DNA from: Bacillota bacterium
Lineage (GTDB): Bacteria > Bacillota > Sulfobacillia > JAJZYS01 > JAJYTV01
Reading direction: 5' to 3'
DNA: 38,511 nt
Assembly (NCBI GenBank): GCA_021799275.1
Contig: JAJZAT010000029.1
Location: forward strand, 1-38,511
This document shows, one piece after another, positions 32,372 to 38,511 of the stretch; position 1 is the first letter of the stretch, and the number at the start of each line of letters is the position of its first letter. A program made the translations under genes and the position numbers. The notes below the pieces were generated by a model. That model was not told the DNA's origin, made no database searches, and worked only from the letters and a program-made list of their open reading frames with translations.

Positions 32372-33270
32372 ATGTTCTTGCTCAGGTAGCGCTCCGAGCT
32401 GTCGACGAAGATCGTCGCGATGTTGCCGTGCCGCAGCTTTGCGGCCTGGCGCAGCGACGCGACATAGGCGGCTCCCGACGACGAGCCGACGAGCAGGCCG
32501 AACTCCCGGCCGAGCGTCCCGACCGCCGTGAACGCCTCGTCATCCGTCACCGTCTCGATCTCGTCCACCAGCGAGAGGTCGAGCGTCTTCGGCACGAAGT
32601 CGTTGCCGATGCCCTCCACGCGGTGGCTGCCGGCGGGGCCGCCGGCGAAGACCGAGCCCTCCGGCTGCACCAGCACGATCCTGGTCGCGGGACGCTGCTC
32701 CTTGAGATAGCGCGCGACGCCCGTCAAGGTGCCGCCGGTGCCGGCGCCGGCCACGAGGACGTCGACGGAGCCGTCGAGCTGCTCGAAGAGCTCCGGGCCG
32801 GTCGAGCGGTAATGCGCCTCGGGGTTGTCCGGGTTCGCGAACTGCTGCGGCACGTAGCCACCGCACTCCTTCGCGATGCGGTGGGCCTCATCGATGGCCG
32901 CGGCCATGCCGCCCGATCGCGGCGTGTTGACGATCTCGCCGCCCAGGGCGCGCATCAGGTCCTGCTTCTCCCTCGAGAAATGCTCGGGCACCACCAGCAC
33001 CACCTTGATCCCGCGGCCGATCGCGGCCAGGGCGAGTCCGATGCCGGTGTTGCCGGCCGTCGGCTCGATCAGTGTGCCACCGGGCTTCAGGCGTCCGTCC
33101 TTGAGCGCGGTTTCGATCATGTACCTGCCGAGGCGGTCCTTGATGCTGCCGCCGGGATTGAACATCTCGAGCTTCGCGTACAGATGCACGTCGTCGCGGA
33201 GCCCCGCCGGGTGAAGTTCAAGCACAGGAGTTCTGCCGATCAGGTCGAGGACGCTTTGCGCGACGTCCAA
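32365..33270 (-). CDS. mccA: Cysteine synthase / cystathionine beta-synthase family protein
   Basis: A 301-residue fold-type II PLP enzyme. It has K44 in EMFNPGGSIKDRLG, PTAGNTGIGLALAA (substrate loop), the PLP phosphate loop AGTGGTLTGVARYLK, and the Ser near the pyridine nitrogen in LLVGSSSGAAY. The length and HRVEGIGNDFVPKTLDLSLVDEI tail resemble MccA of Bacillus, which makes cystathionine from homocysteine and O-acetylserine. Plain cysteine synthase is the main alternative. TTG 33270 follows GGAGGTG by five bases; the frame continues to 33903 only as a shadow of the MBL gene. It ends seven bases inside the convergent gamma-lyase gene, and together they suggest reverse transsulfuration. Confidence 0.87.
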   Translation of the reverse strand: MDVAQSVLDLIGRTPVLELHPAGLRDDVHLYAKLEMFNPGGSIKDRLGRYMIETALKDGRLKPGGTLIEPTAGNTGIGLALAAIGRGIKVVLVVPEHFSREKQDLMRALGGEIVNTPRSGGMAAAIDEAHRIAKECGGYVPQQFANPDNPEAHYRSTGPELFEQLDGSVDVLVAGAGTGGTLTGVARYLKEQRPATRIVLVQPEGSVFAGGPAGSHRVEGIGNDFVPKTLDLSLVDEIETVTDDEAFTAVGTLGREFGLLVGSSSGAAYVASLRQAAKLRHGNIATIFVDSSERYLSKNIY

Positions 33271-33334
33271 GCCGCCACCTCCAGCATCTTCTGGATCCTC
33301 TGGAGCCGTCCGGGGGAACAGTGCACGCCACCCT

Positions 33335-33363
33335 CGCCTATGATAGCCTGTTTGCCATAGGCG
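33335..33363. promoter_or_regulatory. Inverted repeat between divergent mccA-like and MBL genes
   Basis: CGCCTATG (33335-33342) and CATAGGCG (33356-33363) are perfect inverted repeats with a 13-base spacer. Beyond one mismatch they extend further by CCC and GGG. The site lies in the 120-base divergent intergenic space and could be an operator for either gene. Confidence 0.4.
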
Positions 33364-33371
33364 TGGGACGA

Positions 33372-33390
33372 GCAAGAAGGGGGAACTTGC
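33372..33390 (+). promoter_or_regulatory. Small hairpin abutting the MBL start codon
   Basis: GCAAG (33372-33376) pairs with CTTGC (33386-33390). The GTG start is the next base, and the nine-base loop AAGGGGGAA holds the ribosome binding site. The stem is short, so this may be chance. Confidence 0.25.
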
Positions 33391-34059
33391 GTGCACGTGA
33401 CCTGGTATGGCCAGGCAGCCTTCTTCTTGGAGGCGCCGGAAGGAAAGGTTTTCATCGACCCGTTCGGCGAGATGCCGGCACGTCCCGGCATGGTCTTCGA
33501 CTACCCGCCGTTGCCGCGACTTTCGCCCGACCTCGGGCTGATCACCCACGAGCACTTCGACCATAGTGGCCTTGAGGCGCTCAACGAACCGAAGATGACC
33601 ATTCGCTCGACCGCCGGGCGCTTCGATACGCCGATCGGCGTCGTGCTGGCGATCGCCGGCGAGCACGACGACGTTGCGGGCACGAAGCGGGGTCCGAACA
33701 CCATCTACCGCTTCCAGCTGGGCGGCTTGCGCGTTGCCCACTTCGGCGACTTCGGGCAGAAGGAGCTGCGGGCGGAGCAGTTCGACCAAATCGGTCCCGT
33801 CGATCTCCTCTTCGTGCCGGTCGGGGCCGGGCCGACGATCGGCCCGGAGGCGGCCAGAGCGATCGCGCGGGCGCTCGACGCCCGCTACGTGGTGCCGATG
33901 CACTACCGCACGCCCGCCGTCAACTTCCTGGAACCGCTCGAGCCCTTCCTGGCTCTCTGGCAGGACGTGCGAAGGCTGGACGCCCCGGGCTTCGACACGC
34001 GGGACCTGCCGGAGATCGGCCCGGTGTGCGTTGTGCCCAAGGCGCCGCTCAAGTCGTAA
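33391..34059 (+). CDS. Metallo-beta-lactamase-fold hydrolase (UlaG/YtkL-like)
   Basis: A 222-residue MBL-fold protein. HVTWYGQAAFFLEAPEGKVFIDPFGE forms the first sheet. The metal motif is THEHFDHSG (HxHxDH, residues 52-60), followed by GLRVAHFGDFGQ and the last His in YVVPMHYRTP. Proteins of this branch are metal-dependent hydrolases acting on lactones, phosphoesters or phosphodiesters; the substrate is unknown. GTG 33391 has AAGGGGG seven bases ahead inside a small hairpin loop. It diverges from the mccA-like gene across an inverted repeat and lies 86 bases before pstS. Confidence 0.87.
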   Translation: MHVTWYGQAAFFLEAPEGKVFIDPFGEMPARPGMVFDYPPLPRLSPDLGLITHEHFDHSGLEALNEPKMTIRSTAGRFDTPIGVVLAIAGEHDDVAGTKRGPNTIYRFQLGGLRVAHFGDFGQKELRAEQFDQIGPVDLLFVPVGAGPTIGPEAARAIARALDARYVVPMHYRTPAVNFLEPLEPFLALWQDVRRLDAPGFDTRDLPEIGPVCVVPKAPLKS

Positions 34060-34070
34060 CGCAACAAAGT

Positions 34071-34103
34071 CTTAGGACAAACTTCCCGCGCCCTTAAGCG
34101 GAC
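34071..34103 (+). promoter_or_regulatory. Pho-box-like 11-bp-period direct repeats before pstS
   Basis: CTTAGGAC (34071), CTTCCCGC (34082) and CTTAAGCG (34093) are spaced exactly 11 bases apart, each with three spacer bases. That is the arrangement of PhoB/PhoP/SphR binding sites, tandem half-sites of about 8 bp with an 11-bp period. TACGCT at 34109 could act as the -10 element. The position directly ahead of a phosphate-binding-protein gene supports the reading. Confidence 0.55.
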
Positions 34104-34145
34104 ACTCCTACGCTTCAGCTGAACCGAGCTGAAAGGAGTGTCCGC
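34098..34145 (+). promoter_or_regulatory. Nested inverted repeat containing the pstS ribosome binding site
   Basis: GCGGACACTCC (34098-34108) pairs perfectly with GGAGTGTCCGC (34135-34145), which ends exactly at the ATG and contains the GGAG ribosome binding site. Inside it TTCAGCT (34114-34120) pairs perfectly with AGCTGAA (34127-34133). As RNA this 11+7-bp structure would hide the start region completely. It overlaps the last Pho-box-like repeat, so a role as DNA site is also possible. Confidence 0.55.
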
Positions 34146-35207
34146 ATGTTCCCTGGCAGGAGGCTCTGGGCTGGCGCCACGCTCGCTCTCGTGGCTACCA
34201 TCGGCCTAGCCGGCTCCGCGGCCGCGGGTTCGCTGCAGATTACGGAGACCGGTTCTTCCCTGCTCTTCCCGCTCTTTCAGGAGTGGGCGCCGGTGTATCA
34301 GCACGTGACCGGGGTCGAGATCACCCCGCAGTCGACTGGGTCGGGCACCGGAATTTCGGACGCCGAGAGCGCGACGGTCAACATCGGGGCGTCGGACGCC
34401 TACGTCTCCACCGCCCTCGAGGCGCAGCACCCGAACCTCCTGAACATCCCGCTCGCCGTCTCCGCGCAGCAGATCATGTACAACCTGCCCGGCCTCAACA
34501 AGAAGCACCTGCGCCTGAACGGTCCGGTTCTCGCCGGCATTTACGACGGCCAGATCAAGAACTGGGACGCGCCGCAGATCAGGCGGCTCAACCCCGGCGT
34601 CAAGCTGCCGAACCTGCCTGTGGTGCCGATCCACCGCGCGGACGGCTCCGGTGACACCTTCCTGTTCACGCAATACCTCAGCTTCACGACACCCAGCTGG
34701 AACCACGGTCCGAGCTTTGGCACATCGATCAGCTGGCCCACCGTCCCCGGCAGCGTCAGCGCTGAAGGCAACCAGGGCATGGTCCAAGAGCTCACCGGGT
34801 ACCCGGGCGGCGTGGCCTACGTCGGCATCTCCTGGCTGACGCCGGCGCTCAAGGCCGGACTCGGCGAGGCCGTCGTGGAGAACCGCGCCGGGCGGTTCCT
34901 GCTGCCGACGCCGCAGACCATCGCGGCGGCCGTCTCCGTGATGGCGAAGCACACGCCCAAGACCGAGCGCATCTCGCTGATCTTCTCACCGGGCAAGAAC
35001 TCCTACCCGATCATCAACTACGAGTACGCGATCGTCCCAAGGACGCAACCGAACGCGCAGGAGGCCGCTGCCGTCAAGAAGTTCCTGCTGTGGGCGGCCA
35101 ATCCCAAGCAGGGCAACTCGACGAAGTTCCTCACGCCGGTCCACTTCCTGCCGCTTCCCTCGAACGTGCTCCCCTTGAGCCTCAAGCAGATCAACGAAAT
35201 CAACTGA
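34146..35207 (+). CDS. pstS: PstS-type phosphate ABC transporter substrate-binding protein
   Basis: A 353-residue exported protein with a signal peptide (MFPGRRLWAGATLALVATIGLAGSAAAG). The phosphate-contacting motifs are ETGSSLLFPLFQEW (loop equivalent to GAGATFP), QSTGSGTGISD, and PIHRADGSGDTFLFTQYL with the Arg-Asp-Gly-Ser-Gly cluster; GVAYVGISW follows. No lipobox Cys is present, so the mature protein is secreted or held in the envelope another way. The permease and ATPase genes (pstCAB) are not adjacent, so it is an orphan here. The 5' region carries Pho-box-like repeats and an unusual inverted repeat, fitting phosphate-starvation control. A strong terminator follows. Confidence 0.87.
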   Translation: MFPGRRLWAGATLALVATIGLAGSAAAGSLQITETGSSLLFPLFQEWAPVYQHVTGVEITPQSTGSGTGISDAESATVNIGASDAYVSTALEAQHPNLLNIPLAVSAQQIMYNLPGLNKKHLRLNGPVLAGIYDGQIKNWDAPQIRRLNPGVKLPNLPVVPIHRADGSGDTFLFTQYLSFTTPSWNHGPSFGTSISWPTVPGSVSAEGNQGMVQELTGYPGGVAYVGISWLTPALKAGLGEAVVENRAGRFLLPTPQTIAAAVSVMAKHTPKTERISLIFSPGKNSYPIINYEYAIVPRTQPNAQEAAAVKKFLLWAANPKQGNSTKFLTPVHFLPLPSNVLPLSLKQINEIN

Positions 35208-35220
35208 CCGCGCTGCTTCT

Positions 35221-35258
35221 GGTAGGACCCGGCCGCCAAGGCCGGGTCCTACCGTTTT
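35221..35258 (+). terminator. Rho-independent terminator after pstS
   Basis: A perfect 14-bp stem, 35221-35234 with 35240-35253, surrounds the loop GCCAA. It is followed by G and then TTTT (35255-35258), 14 bases after the stop codon. Confidence 0.88.
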
Positions 35259-35278
35259 GCTCGTGTCGGTGCGAGTCG

Positions 35279-35313
35279 TTGCTTTGATTGCGAGCGCGTG
35301 TATAATTGATGCT
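35279..35313 (+). promoter_or_regulatory. Promoter of the marR-type gene (consensus -10)
   Basis: TATAAT at 35301-35306 is a perfect -10 box. TTGCTT at 35279-35284 is a -35 candidate with 16-base spacing. The predicted transcription start falls at about 35313-35314, on the start codon itself. TTGCTT and AAGCAA (35319-35324) flank the -10 as an inverted pair, possibly an autoregulatory operator. Confidence 0.65.
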
Positions 35314-35781
35314 ATGCTAAGCAAGAGTGATGCCCTTCCGACCGAAGTTCACGCCGTGTTGCGGGCCTACATGGACGGCATCGTCCTGGCCGAGCCCATG
35401 CAGCTCAAAGTGTGGAAGACGGCCGGCGTGACGCTGACCCAGCTGCGGATTCTGCGCGTGCTGCGCGAAGGTCCCTACTCGGCCAGCGAACTCGCCAGTC
35501 GTGCAGGTCTGTCGGCTCCATCGCTGACGCGCGTGCTCGACCGGCTCGAGGAACTCTCGCTGGTCGAGCGCGTGGCGGACCAGTCCGATCGTCGGCGCAT
35601 TTCGGTGCGCATCCTGCCGAAGGGAGAAACGCTTCTGGGTGACCAGAGCATCTGGCAGGGCACGATGTTCGTCGACGCGGTCCGCGCCATGTCGGCAGAC
35701 GAACGTCTCGAGTTCGTGCGCGCGATGCGCAACTTTGTCGTCAAGGTCCTCGACGCGCAGCACGACAAGGTCGAAGGCTAG
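35314..35781 (+). CDS. MarR-family transcriptional regulator
   Basis: A 155-residue winged-helix protein. The sequence VTLTQLRILRVLREGPYSASELASRAGLSAPSLTRVLDRLEELSLVERVADQSDRRRISVRILPKG is a textbook MarR domain with the DRR wing motif. Long helices at both ends form the dimer. ATG 35314 is chosen because the -10 box TATAAT sits only seven bases before it, implying a leaderless message; there is no ribosome binding site. The open frame could begin further upstream, but that part would lie in the promoter. The gene runs into an efflux pump 20 bases downstream, which it probably represses until a drug-like ligand binds. Confidence 0.87.
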   Translation: MLSKSDALPTEVHAVLRAYMDGIVLAEPMQLKVWKTAGVTLTQLRILRVLREGPYSASELASRAGLSAPSLTRVLDRLEELSLVERVADQSDRRRISVRILPKGETLLGDQSIWQGTMFVDAVRAMSADERLEFVRAMRNFVVKVLDAQHDKVEG

Positions 35782-35801
35782 ATTTTCTGGGAGGGCTATC
35801 G

Positions 35802-37568
35802 GTGGTTCAGGAACCGAAGGCAAGCGGTCTCGCCTACAAGTGGATCGCACTTTCGAACACCACATTGGGCGTGCTCATGGCCGCCATGAACGGCACGATC
35901 GTCATGATCTCCCTGCCGGTCATTTTCCGCGGCCTGCACGTGAATCCCCTCGGGGCGGGCCAGACAGGTTTGCTGCTCTGGGTGCTGATGGGGTACAACG
36001 CCGCGACGACGGTCCTGCTGGTGACCTTCGGGCGCATCTCGGACACCTATGGCAAGGTGAAATTCTACAATCTCGGCTTCATCGTCTTCACGCTCGGGTC
36101 CATCCTGTCCGCCTTGACCCCGGGCACGGGCATGGCCGGCGAGATCGAACTCATCGTCTTCCGCATCGTCCAGGGCATCGGCGGCGCGTTCCTCTTCGCG
36201 AACAGCGCCGCGATCATCACGGACGCCTTCCCTGCGACGCAGCGCGGCCTGGCGCTCGGCGTCAACCAGATCGCCGCCATCGGCGGCAGCGTGATCGGCC
36301 TGGTGCTGGGCGGCATCGTGGCCACCTACGACTGGCGCTACGTCTTCCTCGTATCGGTGCCGGTCGGCCTGATCGGGACGATCTGGGCCTATCTGCGCCT
36401 CAAGGAGATCGGGGTGCGCACGCCGCGGCGGCTCGACGGCTGGGGCAACCTCACGTTCGGTCTCGGCCTCACGTCGCTGATGGTGGGTCTCACCTACGTG
36501 CTCATGCCGTACAAGAACGCCTCGATGGGCTGGGGCGATCCCTGGATCCAGGGCGCCATCGCGCTCGGCGTCGTGCTGCTGGTGGCCTTCATCTTCATCG
36601 AGCAGCATGTGCCCGACCCCATGTTCGAACTGAAGCTTTTCCGCATCCGTCCGTTCTGGGCGGGCAACCTGAGCGGGTTCCTCGGCTCCTTGGGCCGCGG
36701 CGGCCTGCAGTTCATGCTGATCATCTGGCTGCAGGGCATCTGGCTGCCGCTGCACGGCGTCAGCTTCGCCCAGACCCCGATGCAGGCCGGCATCGACACC
36801 TTGCCGATGATGGTCGGCTTCGTGATCGCGGGCCCGATCAGCGGCTGGCTCTCGGACCGCTACGGCGCGCGCACGTTCTCGACGCTGGGCATGCTGGTGA
36901 CGGCGGCCGGCTTCTACCTCCTCACCACGCTGCCCGCGGACTTCACGTTCTGGGTCTTCGCGGTCTACCTGCTGCTGATGGGCATCGGCATGGGACTCTT
37001 CGCCTCGCCGAACACCTCGTCGATCATGTCCTCGGTGCCTGCGGAGCACCGCGGCGTCGCCTCGGGCATGCGCGCCACCTTCCAAAACGCCGGTATGGTG
37101 ATGAGCATGGCCGTGTTCTTCACGATCGTCATCTCCGGACTCGCGGTGCACCTGCCGCCCGCGCTGAAGGATGGGCTGACAGCGGCCGGGATGCCGACGC
37201 AACTCGCGGCGCGCATCTCGCAGCTGCCGCCGGTGGCGGCGCTGTTCTCGGCGCTGCTCGGCTACAACCCGCTCGGCAACCTCCTGCCGGCGCAGGTGCT
37301 GCACGCGCTGCCGACCGCCGTGACCGCCAAGGTCCTGGCGCCCCACTTCTTCGCCGAACTGATCTCGCAGCCGTTCAGCGAGAGCCTGCGCACCGTGTTC
37401 TATATGTCGATCGGACTCTCGCTCGTAGCTGCTCTGGCGTCGCTCCTGCGCGGCCGACACTACATCGAGGAGATCCACGGCCCGCAGGGCACGGGCGAGC
37501 CGGACGCGAAGGGCTTCGCACGCAGGGAGGCGGGCACGGGACCCGCGGTGCCCGAATCGACCGACTGA
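35802..37568 (+). CDS. MFS drug efflux transporter, DHA2 (EmrB/QacA) type
   Basis: A 588-residue membrane protein with about 14 helices. Motif A after helix 2 is VTFGRISDTYGKVKFYNLGF, motif B is RIVQGIGGAFLFANSAAII and motif C-like is LGVNQIAAIGGSVIGLVLGGIVA, followed by DWRYVFLVSVPVG. These are hallmarks of drug:H+ antiporters of the DHA2 group. An acidic residue in helix 1 is replaced by Asn (AAMNGTIV where many have LD.TIVN), as in some relatives. A long loop lies near residues 440-500. GTG 35802 has GGGAGGG ahead. It is co-transcribed with the MarR gene and ends before a 10-bp terminator. Confidence 0.9.
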   Translation: MVQEPKASGLAYKWIALSNTTLGVLMAAMNGTIVMISLPVIFRGLHVNPLGAGQTGLLLWVLMGYNAATTVLLVTFGRISDTYGKVKFYNLGFIVFTLGSILSALTPGTGMAGEIELIVFRIVQGIGGAFLFANSAAIITDAFPATQRGLALGVNQIAAIGGSVIGLVLGGIVATYDWRYVFLVSVPVGLIGTIWAYLRLKEIGVRTPRRLDGWGNLTFGLGLTSLMVGLTYVLMPYKNASMGWGDPWIQGAIALGVVLLVAFIFIEQHVPDPMFELKLFRIRPFWAGNLSGFLGSLGRGGLQFMLIIWLQGIWLPLHGVSFAQTPMQAGIDTLPMMVGFVIAGPISGWLSDRYGARTFSTLGMLVTAAGFYLLTTLPADFTFWVFAVYLLLMGIGMGLFASPNTSSIMSSVPAEHRGVASGMRATFQNAGMVMSMAVFFTIVISGLAVHLPPALKDGLTAAGMPTQLAARISQLPPVAALFSALLGYNPLGNLLPAQVLHALPTAVTAKVLAPHFFAELISQPFSESLRTVFYMSIGLSLVAALASLLRGRHYIEEIHGPQGTGEPDAKGFARREAGTGPAVPESTD

Positions 37569-37584
37569 ACCCGGAACATCGCAA

Positions 37585-37616
37585 GGGGGGCCGCGTATGC
37601 GGCCCCCCTCGTCTTT
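37585..37616 (+). terminator. Terminator after the DHA2 pump gene
   Basis: GGGGGGCCGC (37585-37594) pairs perfectly with GCGGCCCCCC (37599-37608) over the loop GTAT, and a T-rich tail TCGTCTTT follows. It separates the pump from the convergent acetate permease gene and may serve both. Confidence 0.85.
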
Positions 37617-37632
37617 GCTTGCTGCCTTCGGT

Positions 37633-38214
37633 TCAGGCGGAGCGGCGGTACGGTCCGACGGGCATGACGACCTTGCCCGAGACGCCGTTCAGCACGCCGG
37701 CGAACGAGGTGTACCAGGCGGCGAGGGCGGTCAGGATGCCGAGGTAGCCGCCGATGATGGTCATGCTCGGGATGCCGAAGGCGCCGATCGTGAGCGTCAG
37801 AAAGGCGAGTGTCAGCAGGACAAACACCACGGTCAGGGCGATGTTGAGGCGGAAGCTGCCGATCATCATGTAGAACGTGAAGATGGTCCAGGCGAGCAGG
37901 AAGAGCGCCACCGAGTTGGGCCCGAGCGCGCTGGCGACACCCGGGAACACGAAGATGCCGGCGAACGCCATCCAGAAGGCGCCGTACGACGAGAACGCGG
38001 TGGCGCCAAACGTGTTGCGGTTGAAGAACTCGAAGATGCCGGCCACGATCTGCGTAGCCCCGCCATAGAACATGGCCACCGGAATGACGATGTTCGGGCC
38101 CGTGCCCTTGAGGATACCGGCGTTCGCAAGGCTCAGCAGGAATGTCGTCAACGCGAAGGCGGCGAGTCCAAGGGGGCCGGGGTCCGCAACGGACAGCGAG
38201 CGGTTCTCAGGCAT
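37633..38214 (-). CDS. Acetate uptake permease (GPR1/FUN34/YaaH, SatP-like)
   Basis: A 193-residue membrane protein with six helices. The N-terminal motif DPGPLGLAAFALTTFLLSLANAG corresponds to the family's NPAPLGL signature, followed by PVAMFYGGATQIVAGIFEFFNRNTFGATAFSSYGAFWMAF, the most conserved stretch. Members (SatP in E. coli, Ato/Ady2 in fungi) carry acetate or succinate with protons. ATG 38214 follows a GGGGGGAG site; the open frame upstream to 38451 is not coding. The divergent gene 205 bases away begins like an acetyl-CoA synthetase, which fits import followed by activation of acetate. The gap between them holds AT-rich promoter-like sequence near 38400-38419. Confidence 0.9.
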   Translation of the reverse strand: MPENRSLSVADPGPLGLAAFALTTFLLSLANAGILKGTGPNIVIPVAMFYGGATQIVAGIFEFFNRNTFGATAFSSYGAFWMAFAGIFVFPGVASALGPNSVALFLLAWTIFTFYMMIGSFRLNIALTVVFVLLTLAFLTLTIGAFGIPSMTIIGGYLGILTALAAWYTSFAGVLNGVSGKVVMPVGPYRRSA

Positions 38215-38419
38215 CGCGCAATCTCCCCCCATGCATGGTGTCGTGGAACTGGCTTCCCTGGTTGCGGCCTCCGAAGCCGACAAGGCGACCGGGATCCAAG
38301 GCTCTGACGGTGCACCTGACATCGGCCCCGTACCAAGCGGACCCGCCGACTGCGACCCTCCACTTCCTACAAGTTGGCAGGTAGGTTCGCCGCCATCAGC
38401 GAATTTCCCTTTATACCAT

Positions 38420-38511
38420 ATGGCAAGGACGGTGGAATCGGTGGAGGTCATTCATCCGTCGGTGAAGCGCGCCATGCTCGAGGCCCAGTCGGATCCTGAC
38501 CGCTACTGGGC
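38420..38511 (+). CDS. Partial: start of an acyl/acetyl-CoA synthetase-like gene
   Basis: Thirty codons run off the window end. The peptide begins MARTVESVEVIHPSVKRAML and continues EAQSDPDRYWA, resembling the N-terminal cap of acetyl-CoA synthetases, where a DPxxYW/DPxxFW motif precedes the first domain. The divergent acetate permease supports this. ATG 38420 is the first in-frame start but has no ribosome binding site, and TATACC lies only a few bases before it. ATG 38474 is an alternative. The assignment rests on a short peptide and on context. Confidence 0.5.
   Translation, partial: MARTVESVEVIHPSVKRAMLEAQSDPDRYW

Overview
The window is chromosomal DNA from a GC-rich bacterium. Most genes have strong GGAGG-type ribosome binding sites, GTG and TTG starts are common, and genes are packed into short operons with ATGA or TGATG start/stop overlaps. 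An M29 aminopeptidase, a MccA/MccB-type cysteine pair, a DUF421 (YetF-like) membrane protein, an ECF sigma/anti-sigma pair and a ParM-like actin relic together suggest a high-GC Bacillota lineage. This placement is an inference, and an actinobacterial or Chloroflexi relative cannot be excluded. I saw no rRNA, tRNA, CRISPR array or phage genes.

Layout. (1) 1-1.37 kb is visibly lower in GC and carries two lone regulators (HxlR, TetR). (2) 1.6-4.8 kb holds the wreck of a two-gene actin-like (ParM/StbA/Alp family) operon. The actin gene is split by an IS1634-type insertion sequence with clear inverted ends and a 6-bp target duplication, and it also carries several frameshifts. Its small partner gene (4520-4777) is intact. 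(3) 4.8-7.2 kb: a phenylacetate-CoA-ligase-like enzyme converges on a short-chain dehydrogenase across a 12-bp hairpin. (4) 7.2-11.4 kb: a minus-strand operon of MFS transporter, sphingosine-1-phosphate-lyase-like PLP enzyme and FGGY kinase, which may form an unassigned uptake, phosphorylation and cleavage pathway. (5) 11.6-13.5 kb: M29 aminopeptidase and a DUF421 membrane protein. (6) 13.5-17.7 kb: an SCP2/alcohol dehydrogenase/aldehyde dehydrogenase operon, preceded by an MscS channel gene broken at a G7 run.

(7) 17.8-21.9 kb: an AGPS-like flavoprotein and a GlpD-like dehydrogenase, translationally coupled, with a perfect palindrome just upstream and a YhfZ-like regulator next door. (8) 22-24 kb: GT2 glycosyltransferase, terpene-cyclase-like toroid protein and small lipoprotein. 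(9) 24-27.4 kb: two Nudix hydrolases, a J-domain protein and an ABC-2 exporter. (10) 27.5-30.2 kb: an ECF sigma factor, its zinc-finger anti-sigma and an exported protein made of two near-identical ~150-residue repeats. (11) 30.2-34.1 kb: GNAT acetyltransferase, cystathionine gamma-lyase (mccB-like), cysteine/cystathionine synthase (mccA-like) and an MBL-fold hydrolase. (12) 34.1-35.2 kb: an orphan pstS behind an 11-bp-period Pho-box-like repeat and a nested inverted repeat that contains its ribosome binding site. (13) 35.3-37.6 kb: MarR regulator (probably leaderless mRNA) and a 14-TM DHA2 efflux pump. (14) 37.6 kb to the end: acetate permease (SatP/YaaH family), divergent from the start of what looks like an acetyl-CoA synthetase.

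The points most worth a second look are the IS-split actin operon, the kinase/PLP-lyase/transporter operon, the AGPS-GlpD operon with its palindrome, and a recurring architecture in which an inverted repeat ends exactly at a start codon (mscS, pstS, J-domain gene, MBL gene).
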